This document shows, one piece after another, positions 1-8,385 of a stretch of DNA of 64,000 bases. The first letter of the stretch is position 1. Each line of letters begins with the position of its first letter. Both the position numbers and the translations under genes were made by a program. The notes under the pieces are model-generated. The model saw only the letters and a list, made by a program, of their open reading frames with translations. It did not search any database and had not been told where the DNA came from. This stretch comes from an uncultured Pelagibacteraceae bacterium (GTDB lineage Bacteria > Pseudomonadota > Alphaproteobacteria > Pelagibacterales > Pelagibacteraceae), in the NCBI GenBank assembly GCA_902604785.1, contig CACLAC010000005.1, positions 1-64,000 of the forward strand, read 5' to 3'.

Positions 1-2
1 TG

Positions 3-110
3 GCTATAATTTTATTTGATGAAAAATTTATGTTTTATCATTTTCTAGGAGCTGCATTTATTATTGCCGGTATATCTTTATCAAACAAAAAATTAAAAAA
101 AAATGCTTAA
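3..110 (+). CDS. C-terminal end of an EamA/DMT-type membrane transporter (partial)
   Basis: The reading frame is open from the left edge of the window and ends at the TAA at 108-110. The 35 visible residues include a hydrophobic helix (FLGAAFIIAGISL) followed by a lysine-rich tail, which is how drug/metabolite transporter (EamA) proteins usually end. The gene overlaps the start of the next gene by 8 bases, so the two are probably co-transcribed. Only the last helix is visible, so the family call is tentative and the substrate unknown. Confidence 0.6.
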   Translation, partial: AIILFDEKFMFYHFLGAAFIIAGISLSNKKLKKNA

Positions 111-1053
111 ACTTGCTATTTTAGACGACTATCAAAATATTGCCCAAGACTTTGTCAACTTAAAAAAACTTTCTGCAAAATATCAAATAGAAATATTTAA
201 TAAGCCTTTTGAAGATGAAGAAGATGCTATTGAAAAACTAAAAGATTTTGAAGCTTTATTTGTTATGCGAGAAAGAACTAAAATAACTGAAGGTTTAATT
301 AATAATTTGAAAAATTTAAGATTCATTTCCACAAGCGGAATGAGAAATAAAGCTATAGATCTTGAGGCTGCAAAAAGAAGAAAAATCATTGTAACTGGTA
401 CAGAAATTAATGTTAACCCTACTGCAGAATTAACCTGGGCACTTATCCTAGGTCTTGCAAGAAATATTAAATCTGAAATTGATAATATGTATCAAGGTTA
501 TTGGCAGACAACTATAGGAATTGAGCTAAAAGGAAAAATATTAGGATTAATTGGATTAGGTAAAGTCGGATCACAAGTAGCTAAAATAGGAAAAGTTTTT
601 GGAATGCAAGTATTAGCTTGGAGTGAAAATTTAAGTCTGGATAAATGTAAGGAATTAGACGTACTTCCATGTAGCAAAGAAGATTTAATTCAAAATTCAG
701 ATTTTCTATCAATACATGTTCAGGGAGGAGAAAAATACAAAGACTGTATTAAGTTGAAAGAACTAGATAAAATGAAAAAAACTGCTTTTTTAATTAATAC
801 ATCTAGAGGACCTATAGTGAATGAGGATGATTTAATTATAGCACTTTCAACAAATGTAATTGCTGGAGCAGGAATAGATGTGTATGAAAAAGAACCTTTG
901 CCATCTGATCATAAATTAAGATTTATACCTAATGCATTACTCTTACCTCATATAGGATATGTTACTGCAGAAAACTATTCTGTTTTTTATACACAGATGT
1001 TTGAAAATTTAGAAAGTTGCGTGTCAGGTAAGCCTATTCGTGTTATAAAGTAG
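103..1053 (+). CDS. D-isomer-specific 2-hydroxyacid dehydrogenase family protein
   Basis: This 316-residue protein has the usual length and layout of the NAD-dependent D-2-hydroxyacid dehydrogenases. A substrate domain comes first, then a Rossmann segment with GLIGLGKVGSQVA (about residues 145-160), then LINTSRGPIVNEDDL and a C-terminal PHIGYVT containing the catalytic histidine. Members reduce 2-oxoacids or oxidise D-2-hydroxyacids in the cytoplasm; the sequence does not reveal the substrate. The start overlaps the upstream transporter gene by 8 bases, and msrB begins three bases after the stop, so it sits in a small operon. Confidence 0.85.
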   Translation: MLKLAILDDYQNIAQDFVNLKKLSAKYQIEIFNKPFEDEEDAIEKLKDFEALFVMRERTKITEGLINNLKNLRFISTSGMRNKAIDLEAAKRRKIIVTGTEINVNPTAELTWALILGLARNIKSEIDNMYQGYWQTTIGIELKGKILGLIGLGKVGSQVAKIGKVFGMQVLAWSENLSLDKCKELDVLPCSKEDLIQNSDFLSIHVQGGEKYKDCIKLKELDKMKKTAFLINTSRGPIVNEDDLIIALSTNVIAGAGIDVYEKEPLPSDHKLRFIPNALLLPHIGYVTAENYSVFYTQMFENLESCVSGKPIRVIK

Positions 1054-1056
1054 ATA

Positions 1057-1431
1057 ATGCCAAAAGAAATAAATACAGAACTTACAAGCGAACAGAAAAA
1101 AGTAATGTTTGAAGAAGCAACCGAGAGACCGGGCTCTAGTAAATTAAATTATGAAAAAAGAGAAGGCTCTTACGATTGTGCTAATTGTGGCACAAAACTT
1201 TTTGAATCAACTACCAAATATGAAAGTGGTTCTGGATGGCCATCATTCTATGAATCATTACCTGATGCATTTGAAACAAAAACAGATTATTTACTTGGTT
1301 ACGCTAGAACAGAATATCATTGCAAAAATTGTGGCGCACATCACGGACATATATTTGATGATGGTCCTGATCCTACTGGCAAAAGATACTGTAACAACGG
1401 AATATGTTTGTTATTTATACCTAAAAAATAA
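1057..1431 (+). CDS. msrB: Peptide-methionine (R)-S-oxide reductase MsrB
   Basis: MsrB reduces the R epimer of methionine sulfoxide in oxidised proteins. The 124-residue sequence is full length. It has both zinc-binding CxxC pairs (C41/C44 and C89/C92), the family block SGSGWPSF, the HHGHIFDDGP segment and the catalytic cysteine in RYCNN (C112). The usual alternative resolving cysteine is not obvious, although a second cysteine follows at GICLL. It starts three bases after the dehydrogenase stop. The next genes encode exported proteins, but nothing in the sequence shows that MsrB repairs them. Confidence 0.95.
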   Translation: MPKEINTELTSEQKKVMFEEATERPGSSKLNYEKREGSYDCANCGTKLFESTTKYESGSGWPSFYESLPDAFETKTDYLLGYARTEYHCKNCGAHHGHIFDDGPDPTGKRYCNNGICLLFIPKK

Positions 1432-1467
1432 GTTGCATTTTAGTGATGATTATATAATTTTATTTTA

Positions 1468-2319
1468 ATGAGACTTATAACAAAAGCACTAATTCTATCT
1501 TTTATTCTAATTAGCAATTCATACGCAGATGGTATTTCTGAAAAAATAGGTAATTTAATTTCTGAAATGGTTCCTGGAGAAGGATATACCGAGACAAGTA
1601 TCGATCTAAGAGAAAATAATTCACCAGACTTTAGTATTTTAGCAGTTAGAGAAATAGCCAAAACTGAGGATGGAAACTTTTTTACACAATTTTCTTTATT
1701 TAACACAGAAAAAAATAGCAGTGATCGTTGGGTTGGAAACTTAGGTTTTGGAAAAAGAATGCTTAGTGATGATAAAACAAGCATGACCGGAATTAATGCT
1801 TTTATAGATTATGATACAAAGAGCAATGCAAGAGCAAGTTTAGGAGTAGAAGCAAAAAATGCTGTTTTAGAATTTAATGCAAATTACTATGAAGAATTAC
1901 CAAATTCATTTGGAAATGAAGTTGGAGAAAAAGTATTAGATGGATACGACTTAAGATTAGCCTCTCAAATACCTTATCTGCATTGGGCAAATGCTTTTGT
2001 TAATTCTTATCATTGGGATGGCGTAGATAGAGATGATGTTGAGGGAATCAAACTAGGTACCGATATGCTTTTAACATCTACAATGAATCTAGAATTGGCA
2101 TTTGATGACAAGGATAAAGAAGGTATAGAAGATGAATGGTATGCAAAATTGCAGTTTTTTTACCCGCCAAGGGAAGGTGCAACGGCTCAAGATGGAATTA
2201 GCGACACTAAGTGGAAAGAAGAAAAAGATATGACAGGTCAATTATTAACTAAAGTTAAAAGACAAAATAAAATTATGATTGAGTTCAAAGGAAATTCGAA
2301 AATAACTAGAACAGATTAA
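1468..2319 (+). CDS. Secreted inverse-autotransporter-like beta-barrel protein
   Basis: A signal peptide (about residues 1-20, ending SYA/DG) is followed by blocks that resemble the inverse autotransporter (intimin/invasin) barrel: NLGFGKRML, GINAFIDYD, RASLGVEAKNAVLEFNANYY, GYDLRLASQIPYL and IKLGTDMLL. These suggest outer-membrane beta-strands ending near FFYPP. Typical members carry long Ig-like passengers after the barrel; this one stops at 283 residues with only a short charged tail, so it lacks a passenger. The neighbouring secreted protein starts two bases after its stop. The family assignment is from motif memory and is fairly secure; the function of a passenger-less barrel is unknown. 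Confidence 0.75.
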   Translation: MRLITKALILSFILISNSYADGISEKIGNLISEMVPGEGYTETSIDLRENNSPDFSILAVREIAKTEDGNFFTQFSLFNTEKNSSDRWVGNLGFGKRMLSDDKTSMTGINAFIDYDTKSNARASLGVEAKNAVLEFNANYYEELPNSFGNEVGEKVLDGYDLRLASQIPYLHWANAFVNSYHWDGVDRDDVEGIKLGTDMLLTSTMNLELAFDDKDKEGIEDEWYAKLQFFYPPREGATAQDGISDTKWKEEKDMTGQLLTKVKRQNKIMIEFKGNSKITRTD

Positions 2320-2320
2320 T

Positions 2321-3100
2321 ATGAGAAAACTATATATAATATTATTTAGTGTTCTGTTTTTGCTAATAACAAAAAATGCTTTTGCAGCAAAAGGAGTAGC
2401 TGCTGTATATAAAGTAACAATGAATGAAGCGGCATTATGTACTGGTAATTCTTCAGGAACAACATGTGATGGAAAAGTTACAATAGGTTCTGGCGATAAA
2501 ACAATTGACATAGCATCCGTGGATGCGGGAGCTACTGCATCAACATATGGTGATACTGCATTATTACCTCTTGGGACTACATATACACATATGTGGGTTA
2601 AAATAAGTAGAAAGTTTACAATTAAAACTTCTGATACAGCAACACCTACTGATCTAAGATTAAAAACAGATAACGGCGATGTTTGTAAATCAGTTGGGAA
2701 TACAACTAGAATGTACGCTACTGATGAAGCAACAGATAAATATACACACGTTCCTGGAATTACAGAAGCAGGATCAGCGTCCTTTGAACAAAATGCTTAT
2801 TTGATGAATTCAGGAACTAACAATGTTAAATTTTGCCTTAGTACATCGTGTGCCACAACTAATAATCAAACTTTTAGTTATAGCTGTACTCATTGTACTG
2901 CACAAAAAACAGATTTAGATGGTGACGATGATTATCATGAACTTATTTATGCATTATCAACTCCTTATACTGTAACAATGATTCCTCCCGAAATAACAAT
3001 GTCTTTTGGAACTGCTGAAGCTTTATCTGCCAATGATGTTACAGGATCGATTTGTAATATTACTGCCGAAGAACCAGTTTTTACTGTAACAATTAAGTAG
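2321..3100 (+). CDS. Secreted protein of unknown function, paired with the barrel gene
   Basis: This 259-residue protein begins with a clear signal peptide (hydrophobic residues 5-20, cleavage near AFA/AK). The mature part is rich in Thr, Ser, Asp and Ala. It has several cysteines, including a CSTSC and a CTHC-type spacing in the second half, and ends in a beta-like FTVTIK strand. I do not recognise the family. Spacing of one base from the barrel gene suggests co-translation and a shared envelope role, for example as a separately encoded surface partner. It converges directly with the glutaredoxin gene. Confidence 0.7.
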   Translation: MRKLYIILFSVLFLLITKNAFAAKGVAAVYKVTMNEAALCTGNSSGTTCDGKVTIGSGDKTIDIASVDAGATASTYGDTALLPLGTTYTHMWVKISRKFTIKTSDTATPTDLRLKTDNGDVCKSVGNTTRMYATDEATDKYTHVPGITEAGSASFEQNAYLMNSGTNNVKFCLSTSCATTNNQTFSYSCTHCTAQKTDLDGDDDYHELIYALSTPYTVTMIPPEITMSFGTAEALSANDVTGSICNITAEEPVFTVTIK

Positions 3101-3355
3101 TTATTTTAATAAATTTAAAAGTTCACCTTTTTTTTCTAATTCTCTTAATTCTACGTAACCACCTACATGAATGTTATCAAAAAAAATTTGAGGGATAGTT
3201 CTTTTTCCATTTGCCTTTTTAATCATTTCATCTCTTAGCCCATCTTTTGTTGAAATGTCTATTTCTTTAAATTCTAGGTTATTTCTCAAAAACAGTCTTT
3301 TTGCAGCTTCGCAAAAATTGCATAAAGGTCCTGAATACATGGTGATATTTTTCAT
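3101..3355 (-). CDS. grxC: Glutaredoxin (GrxC type)
   Basis: An 84-residue protein with the thioredoxin-fold glutaredoxin signature. The active site is CNFC (C12-C15) after the first strand. TIPQIFFD supplies the cis-proline loop, and HVGGYVEL the GG glutathione-binding motif. It reduces disulfides and glutathionylated proteins with glutathione in the cytoplasm. The second active-site residue pair NF instead of PY is a variation within the family. It abuts the secreted-protein gene tail to tail and is divergent from the LysE-type exporter. Confidence 0.93.
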   Translation of the reverse strand: MKNITMYSGPLCNFCEAAKRLFLRNNLEFKEIDISTKDGLRDEMIKKANGKRTIPQIFFDNIHVGGYVELRELEKKGELLNLLK

Positions 3356-3435
3356 AATTTAGATATAAGCTCTTTTTTTTTTATTTCCAGTTAAGAATTT
3401 TAATGAAATTTATAAAACCTATGATAAATTACTTT

Positions 3436-3487
3436 TAGATAGTCCTATCTAGCCATCTTTAGCTCCCGGTTTTTTAGGGCTATCCTA
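3436..3487 (+). promoter_or_regulatory. Structured leader hairpin in front of the LysE-type exporter
   Basis: TAGATAGTCCT (3436-3446) can pair with AGGGCTATCCTA (3476-3487) in an approximately 11-bp stem with one G-U pair and one bulge. It encloses a 29-base loop containing a C-rich segment and a T run. The stem ends three bases before the ATG at 3491, and no Shine-Dalgarno sequence lies between. It could control translation or be a small structured RNA element; no known riboswitch consensus was recognised. Confidence 0.4.
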
Positions 3488-3490
3488 GAA

Positions 3491-4105
3491 ATGCTTCCAC
3501 TAGAATATTTCATATATTTACAGATTATTCTTTTTTTATTCATAACCCCAGGTACACCAAGAATAGTAATTATTTCTTATTCGATGAATTATGGAGTTAA
3601 AAAATGTATCTGGGTAGCCTTAGGAGATATATCTGCAAACATCATTCAAGCAACTCTAGTAATTTTTGTAATTGGATCATTTTTTTCAGAACATCCTATA
3701 TTTTTAATTTTATTAAAGTGGATTGGAATTTTTTACTTAATATATCTTGCCTATGATCTTTATAAATCAAGGCCAAAAAATATAAATTCAAAAGAAATTA
3801 TACAAAAAAGTTTTTTTTCATTTTATAAAGATGGTTTTTTAGTTGCAGGCACCAGCCCTAAAGCTTGGATGTTTTTTCCTTTTATTTTTCCTCAATTTAT
3901 TAACTTTAATGAAAATTATATTGTTCAATTTTTAATTTTATTAACAACTTATGTAATTTTAGACTTTGTATCATTAATGGTTTATGCAATTCTTGCAAAT
4001 AATCTGATTGCTTGGATAAAAACAAATCCAAAAGTAATAAACACAATTTCTGCGTGTGTATTAATTATAATTGCAATTATAATTGTATTTACTCAACAAT
4101 TTTAA
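3491..4105 (+). CDS. LysE/RhtB-family amino-acid exporter
   Basis: This 204-residue integral membrane protein has the length and topology of the LysE/RhtB translocators, with about six hydrophobic helices. It starts with a helix containing the ITPGTPRIVIISYSMNYG block, close to the family's PGP motif near residue 20, followed by the charged DLYKSRPKN loop. Family members export amino acids such as homoserine, threonine or lysine. The substrate cannot be read here. It stands alone between a divergent glutaredoxin gene and an ABC binding-protein gene. Confidence 0.85.
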   Translation: MLPLEYFIYLQIILFLFITPGTPRIVIISYSMNYGVKKCIWVALGDISANIIQATLVIFVIGSFFSEHPIFLILLKWIGIFYLIYLAYDLYKSRPKNINSKEIIQKSFFSFYKDGFLVAGTSPKAWMFFPFIFPQFINFNENYIVQFLILLTTYVILDFVSLMVYAILANNLIAWIKTNPKVINTISACVLIIIAIIIVFTQQF

Positions 4106-4188
4106 TTTTCAATGTGTTACTACTGTCGCTTGCAAATTGTCTAAATTATTTGTTTAATAAGTTTTTAATTAATTAAAAGGGGAAATAA

Positions 4189-5427
4189 ATGAAAATAAAA
4201 AACATTATAATTACATTTGTTTCTGCAATAGCAATTTTATTATCAACTTCAGTTGTATCTTTTTCAAAAGTTGTTGGAGATAAAATTGTTTTAGGTGCTG
4301 CTGTTTCACTAACAGGAAAGTATTCATCTAATGGTGTTCATACTCAAAACGGTTACAATATGGCCGTTGATAGAATTAACAGCATGGGTGGTATTAAAGT
4401 TGGTGGCAAAACTTACAAATTTGAAATCATTTATTATGATGATGAGTCAAATCCTAAGAGAGCTGCACAGCTTGCAGAAAGATTAATTTCACAAGATGGT
4501 GTTGAATTTATGCTTGGACCTTATAGTTCAGGTTTAACGAAAGCTATGGCTCCAGTTACTGAAAAGTATGGCGTTCCAATGGTTGAAGCAAATGGTGCAT
4601 CTAGATCTTTGTTTACAAAAGGATACAAATATTTATTTGCAGTATTAGCTCCAGCAAACTTATATCTAGACGTAGCTATCAGAACTGCTGTTGAATTAAA
4701 TGGTGGAAAAGGTGTAAGAATTGCTCAAGCTTTTGAACAAGATGCTTTTTCTCAAGATGTTAGATTAGGTATTTTAGATGCAGCAAAAGACACTGGGTCC
4801 GAAATTGTAATTGACGATAAATTACCAAAAGAACTTAACGACATGGCAGCTACTTTAGCTAAAGTAAAAGCGGTAAAACCTGATGTTTTAGTTGTATCAG
4901 GTCACACAAAAGGAGCCCTAACTGCTATCAGACAAATCGCTGAAATGAAAGTTGACGTTCCAATGCTTGCAATGACACATTGTGATGCTGCAAAACTATC
5001 CAAACAACATGGTAAAAATTCGCAGTATGCTTTATGTGCTTCTCAATGGCATAAAACTTTAACTTACAAAGATAAGTGGTTTAAAGATGGTATGACATAT
5101 GATGCAGACTTTACTAAAATGTTTGGATATGCACCGCCTTATCAAGCTGCTGAATCTTCAGCTGCTTTATTGGTTTTCAAAGATGCATTTGAAAGAGCAA
5201 ATTCTTTTGATCAAAAGAAAGTAAGAGATGCTCTTGCTGCTACTGATATGCAGACTTTTTATGGAAACATAAAATTTGCTCCAGGTGGACAAAATGTTTC
5301 TAAACCGATGGTATTATTCCAAGTTATGTGTGATAGCTCTGGAAAATGTGAAAATAAAGTTGTTGCTCCACTAAAATGGGCATCTGCTGAGTTAATTCAC
5401 CCAATACCTAAGTGGTCTGAAAGATAA
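4189..5427 (+). CDS. Branched-chain-type ABC transporter substrate-binding protein (system 1)
   Basis: A 412-residue periplasmic binding protein of the LivJ/Peripla_BP_6 class. It has a signal peptide (residues 1-27, ending near SFSKV) and the typical opening IVLGAAVSLTGKYSSNG, then YYDDESNPKRAAQLAERLI and MLGPYSSGLTKAM. Such proteins capture branched-chain or other amino acids, amides or urea-like solutes for the LivHMGF membrane complex encoded downstream. A GGGG-containing Shine-Dalgarno lies just before the ATG. An intrinsic-terminator-like hairpin separates it from the permease genes, which should let this subunit be made in excess. Confidence 0.92.
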   Translation: MKIKNIIITFVSAIAILLSTSVVSFSKVVGDKIVLGAAVSLTGKYSSNGVHTQNGYNMAVDRINSMGGIKVGGKTYKFEIIYYDDESNPKRAAQLAERLISQDGVEFMLGPYSSGLTKAMAPVTEKYGVPMVEANGASRSLFTKGYKYLFAVLAPANLYLDVAIRTAVELNGGKGVRIAQAFEQDAFSQDVRLGILDAAKDTGSEIVIDDKLPKELNDMAATLAKVKAVKPDVLVVSGHTKGALTAIRQIAEMKVDVPMLAMTHCDAAKLSKQHGKNSQYALCASQWHKTLTYKDKWFKDGMTYDADFTKMFGYAPPYQAAESSAALLVFKDAFERANSFDQKKVRDALAATDMQTFYGNIKFAPGGQNVSKPMVLFQVMCDSSGKCENKVVAPLKWASAELIHPIPKWSER

Positions 5428-5440
5428 TAACTAATATTTA

Positions 5441-5472
5441 ATGCCCCCTGAATTTAAGGGGGCATTTTTTTT
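5441..5472 (+). terminator. Intrinsic terminator / attenuator between binding protein and permease genes
   Basis: ATGCCCCC (5441-5448) pairs perfectly with GGGGGCAT (5458-5465) around a nine-base loop, followed at once by a run of eight T (5465-5472). The permease gene starts only 11 bases later on the same strand, so termination is probably partial. Confidence 0.9.
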
Positions 5473-5483
5473 ATTAAAATTCT

Positions 5484-6377
5484 ATGGATCTACTAATTTT
5501 TCAAGCACCAATTTTAATGGTCCAAGCGTCAATGGATGGAATTCTTCTCGGAATTTTATTTGCATTAATAGCATATGGAATGGCTCTTCAATGGGGAGTT
5601 ATGAATATTATAAATATTGCCCAAGGGGATCTTGTTATTTTAGGAGGTTACATTGCATATTTTATGTACTTGTATGGAATTCATCCTGCATGGGGAGTAA
5701 TTGTTTCTCCCATAATAATGTATTTTGTTGGAATTGGTATTTACAAATTAGTTATTAATAAAGTTGTTGATAGAGATTTATTTATTTCAATTTTAGCAAC
5801 ATTTGGAATTAGTATTCTTTTCATGCAACTTATGAACTTTGCATTTGGTGCAGATGTTGTTCTTGCAAATTCTGGGTACGGAACAACTATGTTATTGGAT
5901 AATTCTGTAACTTTACCTAACTCAAAAATATTTGCGGCAATTATAAGCATTGTTTTTGCAATAGGTTTGGTTATTTATATGAAGAAATCAAAACTTGGTC
6001 GAGCAATCAGAGCAACAGCTCAAAATGCAAGAGCTGCAAAGATTTTAGGTGTAGATACTGAAAAAGTTTATGCGGCAACTTTCGGAATAAATGCAGCATT
6101 ATGTGGTGTTGCTGGAGCACTTATTTCAATTACATTTACAATTCATCCTTACATGGGCCTACCTTATACAATTAGATCTTTTATGATCGTGATAGTTGCG
6201 GGATTAGGAAATTTACCTGGTGTAGCATTATCAGGTATGGGGCTTGGCGTTTTCGAAGAATTTGCCGATTATATATTAGGTACAGAATTTAGAATTGGAT
6301 CTGTATTTTTATTATTGGTTTTAATCTTAGTTTATAGAAGATTTAAATTATCAAAAAAAAGGGAGTACTTAAAATGA
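5484..6377 (+). CDS. livH: Branched-chain-type ABC transporter permease, LivH family (system 1)
   Basis: A 297-residue membrane protein with about eight helices. It has the LivH hallmarks: GILFALIAYGMALQWGVMNIINIAQGDLVILGGY near the N terminus, SKLGRAIRATAQN in the cytoplasmic coupling loop, and GAL..ITFTIHPYMG. With LivM it forms the transmembrane channel. It follows the terminator-like hairpin, and its stop overlaps the start of the glycosidase-like gene by four bases (ATGA). That overlap places the two enzymes inside the transport operon. Confidence 0.92.
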   Translation: MDLLIFQAPILMVQASMDGILLGILFALIAYGMALQWGVMNIINIAQGDLVILGGYIAYFMYLYGIHPAWGVIVSPIIMYFVGIGIYKLVINKVVDRDLFISILATFGISILFMQLMNFAFGADVVLANSGYGTTMLLDNSVTLPNSKIFAAIISIVFAIGLVIYMKKSKLGRAIRATAQNARAAKILGVDTEKVYAATFGINAALCGVAGALISITFTIHPYMGLPYTIRSFMIVIVAGLGNLPGVALSGMGLGVFEEFADYILGTEFRIGSVFLLLVLILVYRRFKLSKKREYLK

Positions 6378-7381
6378 GAACTATATTGTTAATAATAATA
6401 TCTTTTACCTTAAACAACTGGGCTTTAGCTGAATCAAGATTCGGAGAGTTGACAGAAATGTTTGATGACAAAATGAGAGGAAAAGACAATCAATGGGTCA
6501 GACCTCATCCAGGACCTTTTGTTTGGAACATGATTGAAAACAAAAAAGGGAAATATAATTGGCGAGATTCAGACGAGTATGTTGTTTATGCGCAAGATCA
6601 TAACCAAAAAATAATTGCTACTATTTGGCCTCATGCAAATTGGGATCAAAAATCATGCAAAAGAAAAAAAGCAAGAAGTCCATTTGGAAAACATTTTTCT
6701 AAATATTTAAGTAAACCTTGTTCAATGGATGATTATAAAACCTTTTTATTAAACTTAGTAGATCGTTATGACGGCGACGGAAATAACGATATGCCAGGAT
6801 TAACTAAACCAATTATTCATTGGGAAATAATGAACGAACCAGAATTTAATATGTTTTTCAAAGGAACAGAAGATGAGTTTGTGGAAATTTTTAATTTTTC
6901 TTCAAAGCTAATTAAAGAAAAACAAAAAGAAGCAGTTATTGTGATGGCAGGTGCAGCTGGAATGTTTCCAGAAAATAAAAAATTTTGGAAATCTGCATTA
7001 CCCAAAATAAAAGATCATTTTGATATTGCAAATATTCACCACATAACACCACCAGAAGGAAAATGTGACAAAGAATTTTGGGTAGATGAATTTGCGGGAT
7101 TGTTAAAAAGTTTAAGTATTACAAAACCTATTTGGGTAACAGAGGCTATGACAGGAAAATGCAAAGCTGTCCCTACTTATATAAAAGCTTTTGCAAGTGG
7201 TGCTGAAGTAATAATTGATGTTGGGGTAAACGCACCAGGCATGAAGATGAGTAAAAAAGAAAGAAAAAAACTAAACCAATTCATTCAAGAAATCGATGGT
7301 TTTAAATCTGTAAAATTAATTTCTAAAAATAAAGCAGAATTTGAAATGTCTGATGGTTCAACTAAAGCAATGGATTTTTAA
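6374..7381 (+). CDS. Secreted glycoside-hydrolase-like protein (clan GH-A fold) inside the transport operon
   Basis: A signal peptide (residues 1-19, ending ALA/ES) precedes a domain with clan GH-A features. These include EIMNEPEF, which carries the Asn-Glu acid/base pair (Glu about 155), and WVTEAMTG with a candidate nucleophile Glu about 257. The spacing of roughly 100 residues is typical. IATIWPHANW and HWEIMNEP resemble the strand ends of a TIM barrel. This suggests a periplasmic or exported glycosidase; the substrate is unknown. It overlaps livH by four bases and is followed by another secreted protein. Family assignment is by motif only. Confidence 0.7.
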   Translation: MRTILLIIISFTLNNWALAESRFGELTEMFDDKMRGKDNQWVRPHPGPFVWNMIENKKGKYNWRDSDEYVVYAQDHNQKIIATIWPHANWDQKSCKRKKARSPFGKHFSKYLSKPCSMDDYKTFLLNLVDRYDGDGNNDMPGLTKPIIHWEIMNEPEFNMFFKGTEDEFVEIFNFSSKLIKEKQKEAVIVMAGAAGMFPENKKFWKSALPKIKDHFDIANIHHITPPEGKCDKEFWVDEFAGLLKSLSITKPIWVTEAMTGKCKAVPTYIKAFASGAEVIIDVGVNAPGMKMSKKERKKLNQFIQEIDGFKSVKLISKNKAEFEMSDGSTKAMDF

Positions 7382-7391
7382 AGAAGAAAAT

Positions 7392-8381
7392 ATGAAAAAA
7401 AATATAATAACTTTATTAATATTATTAATTTTTAGTTCTCATTCTTATGCGGACAAGTGCTATAATAATGACACCACACCAGTAATTATAGATAGTGATA
7501 AAAAACCTGGTAGATTTTTTGAAGATCAACCAGATGTGAACGATGATTTTCAAATTCATATTGTTTACACTTTATTAAAAGACTCTAAAGATAAAGAAGG
7601 GGATATTAATGGAGATGTAGAAAAATGGGTAGAAATTGCAGACGCTTGGATTTTGAAGAAAACTGCTAAAGCAAATAAAAAATCAAATTTTAATAATGGA
7701 GAAGGTCAGAAATTAAAATGGGATAGACGAAAAGACGGAAAACTAGATATTACATTTCTTAGAATAAATAGAACTAAAAAAGAAATGAAAAAATCTAAAT
7801 GGGGAAGTTGTGCAAATGTATTTGGCAGATCTATAATTAACAATGGCATGCATAACCCTAAAAAAATTTATTTTAACTTCGGAGACTTCAGTTTTAAAGA
7901 TTGGCCATTCTCTGGAGGATTTCCAATTTTTAATGTTTTTAGCAGACATCAAAAAAAATGGCCACTTAATAAAGAGGAAGTGGGATACTTTATTTTACAT
8001 GAAGGGATACATGCTATGGGAGGAATATTTCCTTGTTCACCAAATTTTTTTCAAGGACACAACACAAAAAATAATAAAAGTGGTGGTGATATGATGGCAA
8101 GACAAGTCGGTGCAGGAAGCAGAAATTTAGACCCAAAAAATGATGATTATTGGGGACATTCAAATAAAAATTGTCCCGATTTGCAAGACAGTGTTTATTT
8201 TACACCAACATCAGACACACCTTATGATCCTTTCGAAGTTATATGTTTGCCTAAAGAAAAATGGAAATTAACACAGCATAATTATGAAAATTATATAGAC
8301 ACACATTTTGATAAATGTTTCTACACAAGAGGTGATGCAAATGCACCATGGCAACAAGAATTAGGAGTTATCAATAATTAA
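7392..8381 (+). CDS. Secreted HExxH putative metalloprotein inside the transport operon
   Basis: I chose the ATG at 7392 because it begins a proper signal peptide (MKKNIITLLILLIF, cleavage near SYA/DK), has an AAGAAG ribosome site and follows the glycosidase-like gene by ten bases. The 329-residue product contains HEGIH (about residues 203-207) in a helix followed by AMGG, a zincin-type zinc site. It also has several cysteines and an aromatic-rich C-terminal part. I do not recognise the family. It could be a periplasmic peptidase or a metal-dependent lectin-like protein. Its neighbours are livM and the glycosidase-like gene. Confidence 0.65.
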   Translation: MKKNIITLLILLIFSSHSYADKCYNNDTTPVIIDSDKKPGRFFEDQPDVNDDFQIHIVYTLLKDSKDKEGDINGDVEKWVEIADAWILKKTAKANKKSNFNNGEGQKLKWDRRKDGKLDITFLRINRTKKEMKKSKWGSCANVFGRSIINNGMHNPKKIYFNFGDFSFKDWPFSGGFPIFNVFSRHQKKWPLNKEEVGYFILHEGIHAMGGIFPCSPNFFQGHNTKNNKSGGDMMARQVGAGSRNLDPKNDDYWGHSNKNCPDLQDSVYFTPTSDTPYDPFEVICLPKEKWKLTQHNYENYIDTHFDKCFYTRGDANAPWQQELGVINN

Positions 8382-8385
8382 ATTT

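Noticed and set aside
5441..5758. Plus-strand frame starting inside the terminator hairpin
   Set aside because: It overlaps livH in another frame, with a Cys/Asn/Ser-rich nonsense translation, and starts in a hairpin stem.
7341..7391. Earlier start of the HExxH protein
   Set aside because: It would overlap the glycosidase-like gene and hide the signal peptide; the ATG at 7392 has a ribosome site and starts a clean signal sequence.
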